64,000 nucleotides of DNA from a bacterium (GTDB taxonomy: Bacteria > Vulcanimicrobiota > Vulcanimicrobiia > Vulcanimicrobiales > Vulcanimicrobiaceae): the NCBI GenBank assembly GCA_021778415.1, contig JAJYCL010000014.1, positions 1-64,000 of the forward strand, read 5' to 3'. The notes under the pieces were generated by a model, which had not been told where the DNA came from, did no database searches, and saw only the letters and a program-made list of their open reading frames with translations. Positions 1 through 8,488 of the stretch are shown one piece after another. A program made the position numbers and the translations under genes. Each line of letters begins with the position of its first letter. Position 1 is the stretch's first letter.

Positions 1-140
1 ATCTACGCTCGCTGCGCTCGCTCCTCAGCATGACGGCATTGTCACCCTACGGCATTGTCACCCTGAGGAGCGCACGAAGTGCGCGTCTCGAAGGGCGAAT
101 GCTTCGAGACGCTCGCTGCGCTCGCTCCTCAGCATGACGG
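1..140. repeat. REP-like palindromic repeat, cut by window edge
   Basis: This is the same family as the array near 59 kb. It carries GTCACCCTGAGGAGCG, a GCGCAC-GAA-GTGCGC hairpin, GTCTCGAAGG, then the reverse-oriented module CTTCGAGACGCTCGCTGCG ending in CTCCTCAGCATGAC. It lies just downstream of the 3' end of the transporter gene that ends at 155. It has no coding potential of its own. Confidence 0.85.
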
Positions 141-154
141 GGGGAGAGAGCGGG

Positions 155-709
155 TTACGTTTTTGTGGATGCGATGACGCCGATGGCTGAGGCGTACCAG
201 GCGGCGAGAGCCGTCGCGAGGCCAAAATAGCCGCCGAGCATGCTTACGCTAGGGTTCGAGGTAAACGCGCCGCTCGCTAGGATGAAAAACGTGATCGTTA
301 GCAAGACGAATACCGTCAGCACCGGCTTGCTCAGATTGAGCGCCGCGATCGTCATATAGGCGGTGAAAATGCCCCAAGCGACGAGGAAGAAGCCGATGGC
401 CGTTGGCGCCGCGTCCGGAGGAATTTTCGGTGCGAAATACGTGACGAGGAGGAAAAACGAAAGCCAGAACGCCCCATACGAGGTGAAGGCTGTCGCACCG
501 AAGGTGTTGTTGCGCTTGAATTCCCACATCCCGGCACAGAGTTGAGCCAGTCCGCCATAGGCGAAGGCGAGGCCGAGAACGACGGCCTCACCGCTTTTGG
601 GAATAAATCCGGCGTTCGCCGCCGAGAGCACGAAGGTTGTCAGAGCGAAGGCCGCGAGGCCGAGAGGCGCCGGGTCGGCGATAGTCGACGGTGTCGAGGT
701 TTGAGCCAT
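155..709 (-). CDS. satP: Acetate uptake transporter, GPR1/FUN34/YaaH (SatP) family
   Basis: A 184-residue integral membrane protein with six predicted hydrophobic segments. It starts with the family-typical DPAPLGL motif (normally NPAPLGL) and goes on through an LAQLCAGMWEF helix and an NTFGATAF segment. Members of this family carry acetate and succinate across the inner membrane, probably with protons. The ATG at 709 is preferred over the TTG at 718 because a GGGGGA purine run lies about 10 bases upstream of it. The gene stands alone, with a REP element directly downstream. The family call is strong. The substrate is inferred from the family. Confidence 0.88.
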   Translation of the reverse strand: MAQTSTPSTIADPAPLGLAAFALTTFVLSAANAGFIPKSGEAVVLGLAFAYGGLAQLCAGMWEFKRNNTFGATAFTSYGAFWLSFFLLVTYFAPKIPPDAAPTAIGFFLVAWGIFTAYMTIAALNLSKPVLTVFVLLTITFFILASGAFTSNPSVSMLGGYFGLATALAAWYASAIGVIASTKT

Positions 710-784
710 GAGTTTCAATCCCCCAAGTGAACGTGCGAATACACTATTGCCTTGGCTATCGCCGTGCCAGCGCCTCTCGCTTTT

Positions 785-2194
785 CTATTGCGATGCGAGG
801 ACGAAATTAATCGTCGGCGCGTCGCATGGTAAACCGATATGTTGGAACGGTATTTCAATCTGCTGATCATACGGCAGATCGTTGCTCTCTGCGGCAGTCT
901 CTTCGACGACGCCGTCCCATGGGAATTGGATCGTTCCCCAAAGTGCCCATGAAAAGAGATCTTCCTCCCAGTATTGTTTGGTGCCGGCGACGCGCTCGAA
1001 GCGCGGCGCTGACGGAAGATTGTCGACTTCGGTTTGCAGATTCTGCAATTCTTGACTGTTCGGAGCAAGCGATTGCACCATGCCGGAATCGAGCGCATTA
1101 TCGACTTGTTGCGGGGTAGCAAGGGTCACGGATGCGAGGGAGAGCAGAATATCGCGAATCCACGGGCTCGTCACCAGCGGTGAGCCGCGTAGCGGAAGTG
1201 GACCTCCGACGAGAATTGCGCGATTCGGTTGCGTCGCGAGATTCTGGAGAGCACCGAGTGCGGTCAGCGTTCCGTAGCTGTGTGCTTCGATGTCGTAATT
1301 TGTAAGGTTGAGGGAATTGATGAACGTGGCAAGCTTCGGCCCGTTCACGCTCGGCGGTTCGGTGTAGTCGTAATCGAAACCGACGATCTGTGTATACGCG
1401 CCCGGTTGACTCGAAGCGTTGGTGGTGTAGTCGTGAGCGCAAGCGTAACTTGATTCGACACTGCTGAAAATGCCGTGGACGACAACGAGTGTGCGAGCAT
1501 TGGGATCCAGCGCTGATGGTGTCGACGACCAACTGCGCGATGTATCGTTCCAGTAACGTCCACCGGATTGGATCGTCACGCTTTGTGCCGTGCGCGCATT
1601 TATCGGCGAAGCGTTCATGCCGAGAGCAAGACGCACCGCCAGAACGCCTTTAAGCATCGGGCGTGGGATGAGCACCGTCGCAACGTGATGTATGGTATCG
1701 AAGGTGCCGTCCAAAACGATGCGCCGCGCACCATCGGCGGTAACGAGCGTTACCAACGGAGCGTGCGCGCGCTCGACGCCGGGAGCGTCGCTCGCGTTGT
1801 ACGGAATGCGCATCGTGATGCCGTTGGGGACATCGTTGCGCGAACGATAGACCTGCATGATGTGCCGGCGGGTATTTGTTCCTTGCGGAATCGTCATCGA
1901 CAGCTCGCCCGCTGCGATGGCCCAACCGGGATTCGGCGCGGCTTCACGTAGCATAGGCGAAAAATCGACGCGTACGGACTGATCGCTTGCAAGAACGTTT
2001 GGCTCGAAATGGACGGTCGTCGTTGGGCTGATCGTTACGTCTCCGCCATGGAGCGCGCTTAGCAAAGCGCTTCGCGACTGTACATTCGGCGTGCTTGGCG
2101 GAAGTAGCGCGCTCTGCGGAGCGCTGGAAGATCCTGCGTTACATGCAGTGAGGCTGACGCAAAGCGACAGCGCAACAAAAGCGAGTCGTTTCAT
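785..2194 (-). CDS. Secreted alpha/beta-hydrolase lipoprotein (lipase/PGAP1-like)
   Basis: 469 residues. The N-terminus is a lipoprotein signal with lipobox LTAC (Cys about residue 18), followed by a Ser/Pro-rich linker. Residues ~40-210 form a beta-rich region of unknown type. From ~220 there is an alpha/beta-hydrolase domain, with strand-plus-oxyanion motif TLVVVHGIFSS and nucleophile elbow AHSYG. A late FQHIGLPCD segment may hold the catalytic His. I chose the inner Met (MKRLAF) because it begins the signal peptide. The upstream in-frame Met adds nine unlikely residues. It probably hydrolyses an ester or lipid outside the cytoplasmic membrane, but the substrate is unknown. It is transcribed away from the secreted-protein gene at 2409. 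Confidence 0.72.
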   Translation of the reverse strand: MKRLAFVALSLCVSLTACNAGSSSAPQSALLPPSTPNVQSRSALLSALHGGDVTISPTTTVHFEPNVLASDQSVRVDFSPMLREAAPNPGWAIAAGELSMTIPQGTNTRRHIMQVYRSRNDVPNGITMRIPYNASDAPGVERAHAPLVTLVTADGARRIVLDGTFDTIHHVATVLIPRPMLKGVLAVRLALGMNASPINARTAQSVTIQSGGRYWNDTSRSWSSTPSALDPNARTLVVVHGIFSSVESSYACAHDYTTNASSQPGAYTQIVGFDYDYTEPPSVNGPKLATFINSLNLTNYDIEAHSYGTLTALGALQNLATQPNRAILVGGPLPLRGSPLVTSPWIRDILLSLASVTLATPQQVDNALDSGMVQSLAPNSQELQNLQTEVDNLPSAPRFERVAGTKQYWEEDLFSWALWGTIQFPWDGVVEETAAESNDLPYDQQIEIPFQHIGLPCDAPTINFVLASQ

Positions 2195-2351
2195 GCAATG
2201 TATGCTACGCCTATTGCACATCCTATCATAGCGGCGAATCGCATGTAGAAGGCGATGGTATTTCTAATGCGTGCGAGATATACCGTCAGAACGATGTTTG
2301 CGCATGAACGAAATCGTAGGATTCTTGAATCCAAGCGAGTACTCGACATCT

Positions 2352-2400
2352 GCCGTGTCTATCCATGCACGGCGCTACATTTGCGTTTTCTAAGGAGGGT
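2352..2400 (+). promoter_or_regulatory. 5' leader hairpin and strong ribosome binding site
   Basis: A perfect 6-bp inverted repeat, GCCGTG (2352-2357) with CACGGC (2368-2373), is followed by the strong Shine-Dalgarno TAAGGAGGGT (2391-2400), which fixes the ATG at 2409 as the start. The hairpin may be a leader structure or an operator; its role is unknown. Confidence 0.45.
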
Positions 2401-2408
2401 ATTTTCGC

Positions 2409-3614
2409 ATGGGTCAATTTTTTTTTGTACGCGCTTCGCGTGTCGCGCTGATCGCATGTATCGCGGTCCTCGCCGCGTGCGCAGGGCATTCGGGCAGCAT
2501 GGTGCCCACAACGCAACAAGGTTATCGACAGTCGGCAATCATTCCCGATACCGGGGCTATGACGGCTGGTGCTCCCCACATTCTGTTTGAGCGCGGCGTT
2601 GCTGCCGGCAGATTGCCAACGGCAATGCAGGCGTGTCGCGGCTGCGCAATATATGGCGGGGCGAACATGACCTACGCAGGCGGGCCGCTGCTGCTGAATC
2701 CCAAAGTGTATCTTGTTCTGTGGGGGAACTGGAGTTCAGCGGACCCGTACCGTGAAGGACAATTTCTGAATCGATTTTTTGCTGGCGTGGGTGGGACGGC
2801 ATGGGGCGCAACGCTAACCCAATATACGTCCCGGCTAGGCCGTGTCGTAAACGCTCCAAATATCCTTAAAGGCGTTTGGAATGACACAACGACGCCGCCG
2901 TCATCGCTGACCGATAGTGTCGCGGCGCAAGAGGCGCTTTCGGCGCGTACCCATTTTCTCGGTGGCGCAAATGATCCCAACGCGCTGTACGTCATCGCTA
3001 CTCCGGAAAACGTTGCAAATGGTATTGCGAGGGCGTGTGCGTGGCACAATGCTGCGAACGGTGGTGTTCCTTACATTGCATTACCGTATCTCGCCAATGA
3101 AACTCCATGCGGTTCGCAACAATTTGGAACGGTTTTGGACGGGGTGAGTATTGTTGCCGGACATGAACTTGCCGAAGCAGTAACCGATCCCGATCCGTGG
3201 ACTGGATGGGCCGATCCCTCGAAGTACGAAATTGGCGATAAGTGTGCATGGGTAGGCTTATACCAGGCTCAACTTGCCAATGGTACGTATCCGATGCAAC
3301 CCATTTGGAGTAATGCCATTGGAGGCTGTGCTCCATGGCAATACGTGACGAGCATTGCGACGAATCCCAAAAAAATTTCCGTCGGTCGTGGCGCGACGGA
3401 AATGGTAACATTAACTTGCACGGTGAATGGGAAAGCTTCGTCATGTGATGGCGCTATGGGTGCTATAGCTGGAGGAAGCGGCAGTGGCTATGTCTATGGG
3501 CAGGGAAATCAATGGTACATTCATACTTTGGAACCCGGCATGCTCCAAGTCTCGTTTACTTTTTTCTCCAGCACAGCGACCGTGGGAGTGAGAATTTTGA
3601 AGTTCGTGCCGTAG
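2409..3614 (+). CDS. Secreted EXORDIUM-like (phosphate-induced protein 1-like) lipoprotein
   Basis: 401 residues with a lipoprotein signal (lipobox LAAC, Cys ~24). The core runs from a PKVYLVLWG strand at ~residue 98 to ~residue 315. It contains GHELAEAVTDP, then GWAD and EIGDKCAW. This matches the HELAE...EI.D.C pattern of plant EXORDIUM/PHI-1 proteins and many uncharacterised secreted bacterial proteins. The HE residues suggest a metal site related to metallopeptidases, but a full HEXXH is absent, so protease activity is only a guess. The C-terminal ~80 residues look like a separate beta domain with GSGSGY repeats. It stands alone and ends 15 bp from the convergent transporter gene. Confidence 0.6.
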   Translation: MGQFFFVRASRVALIACIAVLAACAGHSGSMVPTTQQGYRQSAIIPDTGAMTAGAPHILFERGVAAGRLPTAMQACRGCAIYGGANMTYAGGPLLLNPKVYLVLWGNWSSADPYREGQFLNRFFAGVGGTAWGATLTQYTSRLGRVVNAPNILKGVWNDTTTPPSSLTDSVAAQEALSARTHFLGGANDPNALYVIATPENVANGIARACAWHNAANGGVPYIALPYLANETPCGSQQFGTVLDGVSIVAGHELAEAVTDPDPWTGWADPSKYEIGDKCAWVGLYQAQLANGTYPMQPIWSNAIGGCAPWQYVTSIATNPKKISVGRGATEMVTLTCTVNGKASSCDGAMGAIAGGSGSGYVYGQGNQWYIHTLEPGMLQVSFTFFSSTATVGVRILKFVP

Positions 3615-3629
3615 GCGCTTGAGCGGCAA

Positions 3630-4553
3630 TCATGCGGTAGGCGCAAAAAAGGCTTTCACCGCCGCTCCGATTCCGGCGGCAATCGGAACGGCGAGGAAAA
3701 GCCCGAACGCGCCGAACAGAGCGCCGCCAATAAGCAAGACGATAACGACGAGCGACGGAGCCAATCCGGTTCTTGCACCAACAATTTGCGGTGCAAGAAC
3801 CTGGGCTTCGAATTCAAAAACCGCAAGCAGAAGAATACATACGATCAATGCGCGCGTTACGCCACCAGCTGCAAGCGCGAAAAGTAGCGACGGGACAAAT
3901 GCGACGATGCCACCGAGATACGGAACGAGATCGAAGACAGCTGTCGTGAGGGCGATAATAAATGCGAACTTAACCCCGGCGGCAGCTAACACGATGTAGA
4001 CGAGTACGCCGACGAGTCCACTGACAACGATCTGAGCACGAACAAAACCGCCGACAACACGTGAGACTTCGGCCATCGCGACGAGGGTCGATTTGCGTCG
4101 CGAGGCCGGAACGACGGCGAGAATCGCGTTTGCGTAACGTGAGGAATCTAGCTGAAAATACGCGGCAAGAATGGGAATGACGATGACGCCCGCGATGATC
4201 CCTGCGAGCGATCGTGTGACGGCGAATACGGCAAAAAGGGCTTCGCGTCCGTAGGTTGCAACGCCAATATCCAATTGTCCGAAGAGATCGGAGAGTGTTT
4301 TTTGCAGCGAAGGCGGGATGACGGCGAGTGCTTCAACGCTTACTTGCGGGAAGGCGACGATCGCGGCTTGCCCTTGCGCGTAGACTTGCGGAGCCATAAG
4401 GAAGGCAACAGCGACGACGAGGATCGTGATCCCGGCGTCGACGACGATGATAGCAATTGGCCGTGGAACACGAGACTCAATGAGATGAACCAACGGCCAT
4501 GTGAGTAGTGCGTACAATATTGCCAGCGCGATGATCGCGACTACGGAAACCAT
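3630..4553 (-). CDS. AI-2E family transporter (PerM/YdiK-like permease)
   Basis: 307 residues, almost entirely hydrophobic, with about 7-8 membrane spans. C-terminal signatures typical of the AI-2E exporter/UPF0118 family include DLVPYLGGIVAFVPS, an LAPQIVGARTGL loop and a GLFLAVPIAA helix. The soluble segment ~70-115 between early helices is also typical. Members export small molecules (autoinducer-2, or Na+/H+ antiport in some), so the substrate here is unknown. It is slightly short at the N-terminus compared with ~340-residue relatives, so an upstream alternative start is possible. Confidence 0.85.
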   Translation of the reverse strand: MVSVVAIIALAILYALLTWPLVHLIESRVPRPIAIIVVDAGITILVVAVAFLMAPQVYAQGQAAIVAFPQVSVEALAVIPPSLQKTLSDLFGQLDIGVATYGREALFAVFAVTRSLAGIIAGVIVIPILAAYFQLDSSRYANAILAVVPASRRKSTLVAMAEVSRVVGGFVRAQIVVSGLVGVLVYIVLAAAGVKFAFIIALTTAVFDLVPYLGGIVAFVPSLLFALAAGGVTRALIVCILLLAVFEFEAQVLAPQIVGARTGLAPSLVVIVLLIGGALFGAFGLFLAVPIAAGIGAAVKAFFAPTA

Positions 4554-4607
4554 GAACTCGCATCGGGCAAGCGTCTCAACAGCAAAACATGCATGATGAG
4601 TCAGTCT

Positions 4608-4979
4608 TTACTTCGATTTTGCTTGGTGAAGCCAAATCGTATTCCCATCGGGGTCTTTTACCGATGACATAAAGCACAGTGGGGTTTCATATGGCTCGCT
4701 CGAGGTAACGCCGTGTGCGTCGAGTCCGGTACGATAGGCCGTCATGTCGCTCACTTCGATTGCCAGGGATTGGGCTGAGCCTGGTGCCCCGACTTGTTCG
4801 AAATTCCCAACGCCGAACGTACTGCCGCCAAGATCGAATTCCACCCAAAACGGTGCTTCGATGTCGCCTTTTTTAAGGCCGAGGACATCGGCGTAGAAAG
4901 CCACTGCTCGTGGCATATCGGTCACCGGATACATCGTGAAAGCGACGCCGTTGATCACGGCGCTGTTTGTTTGCGTCAT
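4608..4979 (-). CDS. VOC family (glyoxalase/bleomycin-resistance fold) protein
   Basis: 123 residues forming one complete VOC unit of two beta-alpha-beta-beta-beta modules. Module 1 begins VAFTMYPVTDMPRAVAFY and contains LGLKKGD; module 2 ends FMSSVKDPDGNTIWLHQ. The DPDGN turn and terminal W-L-H-Q strand are classic. The family ranges from lyases and dioxygenases to antibiotic-binding proteins, and no neighbour points to a substrate. It is the downstream gene of a pair on the minus strand with the small secreted protein at 4990-5376. Confidence 0.8.
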   Translation of the reverse strand: MTQTNSAVINGVAFTMYPVTDMPRAVAFYADVLGLKKGDIEAPFWVEFDLGGSTFGVGNFEQVGAPGSAQSLAIEVSDMTAYRTGLDAHGVTSSEPYETPLCFMSSVKDPDGNTIWLHQAKSK

Positions 4980-4989
4980 CGAGAGAACC

Positions 4990-5376
4990 TCATAGGTGTG
5001 TGATAGGAACGGTCATATGGACAAGGTGGTGCCGTGGCGTGAGAGCAAAAAGTTTTACGCTTTTGGGAACCGTCGAGGTTGTAACGTGGATCACCGCGAC
5101 ATACGGCGTGATGACTTCCGTGCAAATCTTCTCGTTGCGTAGCTGCTGCACGAGAAAGTGTGCGTCGCTAAGCGGCCGAGCCACGTACGCGATGCGTACA
5201 TCAAAACAGGCTTTCGGTTGAGGGAGTTGGACGGTTGCGCTCAGGGTGAATCCATTGCCCTCGGCGATGGCGCTTGCGTTACTGACCACGGCCGGCATCC
5301 ATGTCGACGCGCTTGGTGCAGCGGAGCCGAGAGTGGCAATCGCAAGCAGAAGCGTAGGAACGGCGAGAATCTTCAC
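4990..5376 (-). CDS. Small secreted protein, unknown function
   Basis: 128 residues starting at GTG, with a good Shine-Dalgarno (GGAGG) a few bases upstream. The N-terminus is a cleavable signal peptide (hydrophobic LAVPTLLLAIATLGSA, cleavage near residue 20). The mature part is about 105 residues, beta-rich, with two cysteines (CFDVRIAY and KICTEV) that could form a disulfide after export. I recognise no family. It ends 10 bp before the VOC gene, so they may be co-transcribed. Confidence 0.55.
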   Translation of the reverse strand: MKILAVPTLLLAIATLGSAAPSASTWMPAVVSNASAIAEGNGFTLSATVQLPQPKACFDVRIAYVARPLSDAHFLVQQLRNEKICTEVITPYVAVIHVTTSTVPKSVKLFALTPRHHLVHMTVPITHL

Positions 5377-5630
5377 AATGCTACCTCCGCGAGCACCTGT
5401 ACGCCCGACAAAGCGTTTTTCCCGCTATCTGTTCCGTCGGATCGATGGTCGGACGGTCATGGGACGAGGAATCGTCATTTTTCGTGTCGACATCGATGGA
5501 GTAAAATGGGGATCCGGATATTCCATTTCGTTACGTCATTCGTTACAAAGGTGCCCAAGCGCAGGCCGCCGCTGCAAAAAACGATGATACGAAGCAATAC
5601 GACGTCGGATTTGTCTTTAATAAGCCGTAA
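5377..5630. other. Intergenic stretch with no recognised gene
   Basis: About 250 bases between the secreted-protein start and the 3' end of the frameshifted gene. Plus-strand open frames cross it, but they run through the antisense of both neighbours, have no family resemblance and lack a ribosome binding site. I see no clear terminator or promoter. Confidence 0.5.
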
Positions 5631-6178
5631 TCAGCTGCCGCTGTCGATTGACGAGATTCGCGGGTCTCGTTCCAAGCGGGCAAACTCACGGGGCCATTCT
5701 TCGGTTTCAAAACGCTTCGCACGCATTGCCAGGTGTTCGAATGCGCAGCCAAAGTATGGGTTAAGCCGTGAAGTTCTCAGCATTGGCATCGCCTCGTAGA
5801 CGTTATCCCACACCATTGAAATCATTCCGGCGTATTCATAGAAAATCAATCGCTCCGAAAGTCCGCTGACAATAACGAGGGACGCAAAGCGTTCAAAAAA
5901 CGCACAAGATTGAAGAGCCTGTCTCGCTCCTTCGACTCTTCATCCTGCAGAAGATGACGCGCGAAATCCGGGTCACGTATGTGCTTGGCGAACGCATGCG
6001 TCCAATGAATCGCGTCGGTTATTTCTGCTGTTTTTGCTTCACTGACGAAATTGAGATGGATCTGTAATTCGTTCGCCATGCGATTATGGCGAATCTGGCG
6101 GAGCGCGGCAAACGCCGTGACGGCAATAATGAGGGTCGTCGCCAGGCTGGCAGCCATTTCAATCGTTCTAGCATCCAT
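5631..6178 (-). pseudogene. Frameshifted membrane-anchored protein (DUF4760-like)
   Basis: Two reading frames together make one protein. The upstream frame starts at ATG 6178 with an N-terminal membrane helix (MAASLATTLIIAV), an RQIRHNRMANELQ linker and a helical domain to LFNLVRF. The downstream frame continues ...FERFASLVIVSGLSERL, IFYEYAGMISMVWDN and NPYFGCAFEHLA to the stop at 5631. The break falls at a run of six A on the plus strand (5895-5900); seven would join the frames as VRFFERFA. This is either a sequencing error or a real, possibly phase-variable, frameshift. The architecture (TM helix plus soluble helical domain with WDN and NPYF motifs) resembles DUF4760-type proteins of unknown function. 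It is divergent from the membrane protein at 6322. Confidence 0.7.
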
Positions 6179-6321
6179 GATTCGGACTTTTACGGGCGGC
6201 GGCGTCGTTTCATTATCCGGGGCTTCACGGTCGCAGGCTTCGGCGCCTGTAGGACGTCCAAACGCATGTGTGGTAGCTTGGCTCGACATCGTATGAGCAT
6301 AAGGATGCGAGGTACTGCGCA

Positions 6322-6831
6322 ATGAATTTTCGACGAGCACGTGACCTGTTTACCGCATCGGCGTTCGCGTGTGCCGCGTTCATATGGGGACTGGCAGTCG
6401 CCACCAGCGCATCCCGGATTGATGCTGTCACCCCGTTAGTCCTCGGCGATCTGATCGCGATCATAGCGTATGCTCTTGGTGCCGTCACGGCTCGGACAGC
6501 CGTTGGAATCATCGTCGCCGTTTTAGCGGCGCCGTACTTTCTTTTTGATGGATTTCTTCGAGTGTTGAGTGGAGGACTCGCAACGGATGGCGTTCGCCCC
6601 GTATCGGCGTTGACATTTTATCACGGAGAACTCTCGGTCTATCCGCTGCTCGGATGCGCGTTGATCCTCGGTTTGTCATTCGCACTTCGTCAACGCGCGC
6701 CGGTCGCGTGGGTCGTCGCACTCATCGTGAGCGCCGCTATGCTGGTGCTTTCGCTCTTCGGCCGCGATGGTGCGATGATTGCTGCTCTATGGTATGTTGC
6801 GATGGCTTTCGATTTTGTGCGTAAGGCATAA
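6322..6831 (+). CDS. Hypothetical polytopic membrane protein
   Basis: 169 residues with about five hydrophobic segments: ACAAFIWGLAVA, LVLGDLIAIIAYALGA, AVGIIVAVLAAPYFL, YPLLGCALILGLSF and VVALIVSAAMLVLSLF. They are separated by short Arg-rich loops consistent with inner-membrane topology. I do not recognise a family. It is transcribed divergently from the frameshifted gene and convergently with the serine protease at 6864, so it is probably monocistronic. Confidence 0.5.
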   Translation: MNFRRARDLFTASAFACAAFIWGLAVATSASRIDAVTPLVLGDLIAIIAYALGAVTARTAVGIIVAVLAAPYFLFDGFLRVLSGGLATDGVRPVSALTFYHGELSVYPLLGCALILGLSFALRQRAPVAWVVALIVSAAMLVLSLFGRDGAMIAALWYVAMAFDFVRKA

Positions 6832-6863
6832 TGAAGCGAACTGTTCGACGATTTTAGGATCGT

Positions 6864-8360
6864 TTACGGTGCGAGGGACTGGAGCAGTTCCTGATACGGT
6901 AGCGCGTGGAGCGTAATTGTAATCGGGCCGCCGGGGCGTAGTACGCTCAGCGTCTGCATCGGTGGCGTATCGATTTCTGCTTCGAACGCTTCGATGGTCA
7001 TTTTTGTCGCGTCTTTGCCGTTGATGGTGGCGATGATATCGCCGGTGAGCAAGCCGGCTCGATCGGCCGGCCCATTGGGCGCGACATCGGCGATGCGAAA
7101 TCCCTCGGGTACTTTGCGAAAGAGCATGAGCGCGTAACGGCCCGGTTTCGTGGGATCCAGCGCCAAGCCAACGCGAACGAGGCTGGTCCATTCAGCGAAA
7201 TGTTGTGAGCGATAGGCGGAAAAATCGGCGAGAAGTTGGTCCATGACATCATTGCCCATGTCGACAATTTCGTCGGCGGGGGTGCGATGAGCAAATGCCG
7301 GATTTTCAGTTTTTGTTTTTTGCACATTATAGTACGGCATGCCGTGGCAGTCGGAAATGAAAAGGCCGACTTTGACGGTCGCAACTTGCGACGAATAGCT
7401 CCAATTGTACGTTGGCATCATGACGCCATCGATCCGATCATCATCGCATTTCCCGCTGAGCGCGCTAATCGATGCGAAATCGCGCTGCGTTAGGGTGATC
7501 GGAATGAGATAGACCTCGTTTTTCGAGGTGAAGAATTGAGGAACCCGTGCGACGACGCCGTCAAGGAACGCGTCGCCAATCGTCTTGGCAAGCCCCGCGA
7601 CTTCAGGCGCTTTCCAGAGATAATAGCCGATTCGGTAGGCATTTGATTTTTTTGACGCAGCGCCGTTCATGACCAGCGAGATCGTTGCGGAGCTCGGGCC
7701 GTAGGCGCTGCCCGGTAACGCTTGCTCCAAACCGCGAGCGATGTAACTGGGATCGAGTTCGGCGCCGTGCACGATAGCAAGAACTTTTCCGGTCCGAGCA
7801 TCGAGAATCGGTGCCCCGCTATCGCCGTGGTAGGCCGCCGCATCGAATTGTATGATTTCGCCATTGAGGCGAATCGCACTCACCATGCCTCCATGGATGG
7901 ACGGACGAAGCACGTCGCCGTTGATTTTCTGAAAGGCGATCGTAGCCATGGGATAGCCGATCAGCGCAATGCTCATGCCCTCGCGAATACTCTCGGGCGG
8001 AGCAAGTGCGAGGGTCGCGCGGTGACCGACGGCGACGCTGAGGATAGCGACGTCTCGAACGTGATCGCGCTTGACGACGCGCGCGGTATAACGCTCGCGT
8101 TCGTTACTATCGAACACGACATCGACTTGTGTCGCGCCTTCGACCACGTGATTGGCCGTCACGATGGTGGTATCCGAATCGCCGGATGCGACGGCAAAGC
8201 CGGAGCCGGACTGCGTCCCCGAGGAAGTGAGGGCGACGATAAAGACGACCGCCGGCTTGGCTGCGGCAACGATACTGGAAAGATCGGTCGCGGTTTCGGG
8301 CGGCGGAGTTGCCGCGCCCAGGAGCGTCATGCCGAGAATGAATGCGAGAATCTTGCTCAT
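6864..8360 (-). CDS. S1C (DegP/HtrA-like) secreted serine protease with C-terminal PDZ
   Basis: 498 residues from MSKILAF, which begins a signal peptide. The annotated upstream in-frame Met is rejected because it adds a charged non-signal segment. The trypsin-like domain (~25-225) shows the full triad: His in VTANHVVEG, Asp in VRDVAIL and Ser in HGDSGAPI. Residues ~230-390 are a large insert of unknown fold with a CDDDRIDG segment. The C-terminus (~400-495) is a PDZ domain (GLLTGDIIATINGKD). It is probably a periplasmic or cell-surface protease or chaperone. The insert between protease and PDZ is unusual for HtrA, where PDZ follows directly. A terminator separates it from the upstream gene. 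Confidence 0.82.
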   Translation of the reverse strand: MSKILAFILGMTLLGAATPPPETATDLSSIVAAAKPAVVFIVALTSSGTQSGSGFAVASGDSDTTIVTANHVVEGATQVDVVFDSNERERYTARVVKRDHVRDVAILSVAVGHRATLALAPPESIREGMSIALIGYPMATIAFQKINGDVLRPSIHGGMVSAIRLNGEIIQFDAAAYHGDSGAPILDARTGKVLAIVHGAELDPSYIARGLEQALPGSAYGPSSATISLVMNGAASKKSNAYRIGYYLWKAPEVAGLAKTIGDAFLDGVVARVPQFFTSKNEVYLIPITLTQRDFASISALSGKCDDDRIDGVMMPTYNWSYSSQVATVKVGLFISDCHGMPYYNVQKTKTENPAFAHRTPADEIVDMGNDVMDQLLADFSAYRSQHFAEWTSLVRVGLALDPTKPGRYALMLFRKVPEGFRIADVAPNGPADRAGLLTGDIIATINGKDATKMTIEAFEAEIDTPPMQTLSVLRPGGPITITLHALPYQELLQSLAP

Positions 8361-8422
8361 GCGGTCCACCCTTACGACTCTACGATAGCTCGGCGACTCG
8401 TCATTCTTGAGAACATTGCAAG

Positions 8423-8450
8423 AAAAAACGCCCGATACCATCAGGCGTTT
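8423..8450 (-). terminator. Intrinsic terminator of the small secreted-protein gene
   Basis: On the minus strand, AAACGCC pairs with GGCGTTT around an inner GAT/ATC stem and is followed by a T run (plus-strand A run at 8423-8428). It lies about 40 bases past the stop of the gene at 8489-8905 and before the protease start. Confidence 0.78.
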
Positions 8451-8488
8451 CTCTGGGAACTTCAGCGGGCTGCGACGAGATGCGGGCG

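Noticed and set aside
5158-5799. 213-codon plus-strand open frame across the 5.2-5.8 kb gap
   Set aside because: It crosses antisense of the small secreted protein and of the frameshifted gene, lacks a Shine-Dalgarno and has no family pattern.
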